Shown: positions 63,482 through 64,000 of the stretch, one piece after another | How the letters are laid out: each line of letters starts with the position of its first letter | Numbering within the stretch: position 1 is the stretch's first letter | Source of the DNA: Okapia johnstoni | Taxonomy: Eukaryota; Chordata; Mammalia; Artiodactyla; Giraffidae | Assembly: GCA_024291935.2 (NCBI GenBank) | Contig: CM044309.1 | Coordinates: forward strand, 35,054,001-35,118,000 | Reading direction: 5' to 3' | Length of the DNA: 64,000 bases | The notes under the pieces: generated by a model | What the model was told of the DNA's origin: nothing | The model's input: the letters and a program-made list of their open reading frames with translations, nothing else | The model's database searches: none | Translations under genes and position numbers: made by a program

Positions 63482-64000
63482 GTAAATAACTTATGAACTG
63501 TAAATCAACACCATAAGTTAATGGAAATTCAGAACTTGTTTCAAATATGCTAAGAAATCTTTTCTCTTGACCACCTGTTTGTTTGAAAACTTGTTATGAA
63601 TCAAATGCCAAGTACTTTTCTGGTATCCAATATGAGCTAGTTTTTCACATTATACAGCATTATTTTATCCATTAAAAAATTGTTTTGCCTAAACATGACT
63701 CATATGATTGAATGATGTGACTCTTAGTCACCAGAACAGCGTCTGGTTAAAAATATAAAGGCTGCTAAACATGGCCAAATACTTTCTAGGAATGATTCAG
63801 TCGAATTGCAGCCATATAAAGGATTGTCCTTTAAATTATTAAATTATATAATCTAATGACTAATAATTGGCTTTTATCATTTCTAATATCTTTAACACTG
63901 CCTCTGTCTCTATTTGAGGGGCCCTCACAGATTTAAATTTCATCAATAACTCTCAAATCTACCCTCAAGTCTACACCTATCTCATGAACTTTAGAACCAT
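63482..64000. other. Intron 2 sequence, nothing assigned
   Basis: AT-rich, no repeat or exon recognised. Confidence 0.45.

Larger units (their letters stand above)
51871..64000 (+). other. IL7: IL7 intron 2, 5' part (runs off the window)
   Basis: Starts with donor GTATGT. I looked for the IL-7 exon 3 signature (SNCLNN and the following residues) and did not find it, so the intron is at least 12 kb here. It is filled mainly with antisense L1M sequence (52430-53830, 56530-60715, 62745-63215), CHR and Bov-tA SINEs, a BovB insertion and a mariner-like palindrome. Confidence 0.75.

Overview
The window is nuclear DNA of a ruminant, almost certainly a bovid. It is packed with repeats found only in that lineage: BovB (RTE) LINEs, Bov-tA/Bov-A SINEs with a tRNA-Glu-like head and a BovB-like tail, cetartiodactyl CHR SINEs, and ruminant L1 elements. 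These lie among older mammalian repeats (L2, MIR, L1M, MER5, L3/CR1-like). I cannot separate cattle, sheep and goat from the sequence alone.

The one protein-coding gene I recognise is IL7 (interleukin-7), on the + strand. Coding exon 1 (46230-46239) encodes MFH plus one base and ends in a GTAAGC donor, inside a CpG island at about 45.6-46.8 kb. Coding exon 2 (51737-51870) encodes residues 4-48: the signal peptide and the start of the mature cytokine. Intron 1 is about 5.5 kb. Exons 3 onward were not seen and should lie beyond 64000. The 5' leader has several upstream ATGs. A 51-codon uORF ends in an ATGA overlap with a second uORF, which runs out of frame across the IL7 start and, after splicing, stops in exon 2.

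Layout. 1-4540: degenerate ruminant L1, + strand. 5199-6829: BovB copy with an 11-bp target duplication. 6.8-18 kb: intergenic DNA with SINEs, BovB tails, MER5 and L1M 3' ends, plus an unexplained 55-bp duplication (11956/12709). 18.85-21.5 kb: a long L2 carrying an L1 and two SINEs. 22-32 kb: SINEs (one a dimer), a nested L1-in-L1M, a homopurine tract and two tandem BovB fragments. 32338-33965: second long BovB with a target duplication. 35.2-36.65 kb: antisense L2. 37.5-41 kb: L1 3' ends, one split by a dimeric SINE and one apparently 5'-inverted. 45.6-51.9 kb: IL7 promoter, exon 1, intron 1, exon 2. 51.9-64 kb: IL7 intron 2, mostly antisense L1M, with CHR SINEs, a 5'-truncated BovB with a perfect target duplication (59878-60672) and a mariner-like palindrome (63396-63481).

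Most long open frames in the window are decayed LINE reverse transcriptase, SINE sequence or CpG-island artefacts. I found no operons, CRISPR arrays, structural RNA genes or intact mobile element. The most informative points are the IL7 uORF chain, SINE head-only insertions with target duplications, a recurrent SINE dimer junction, the 55-bp duplication and the hairpin-forming mariner remnant.
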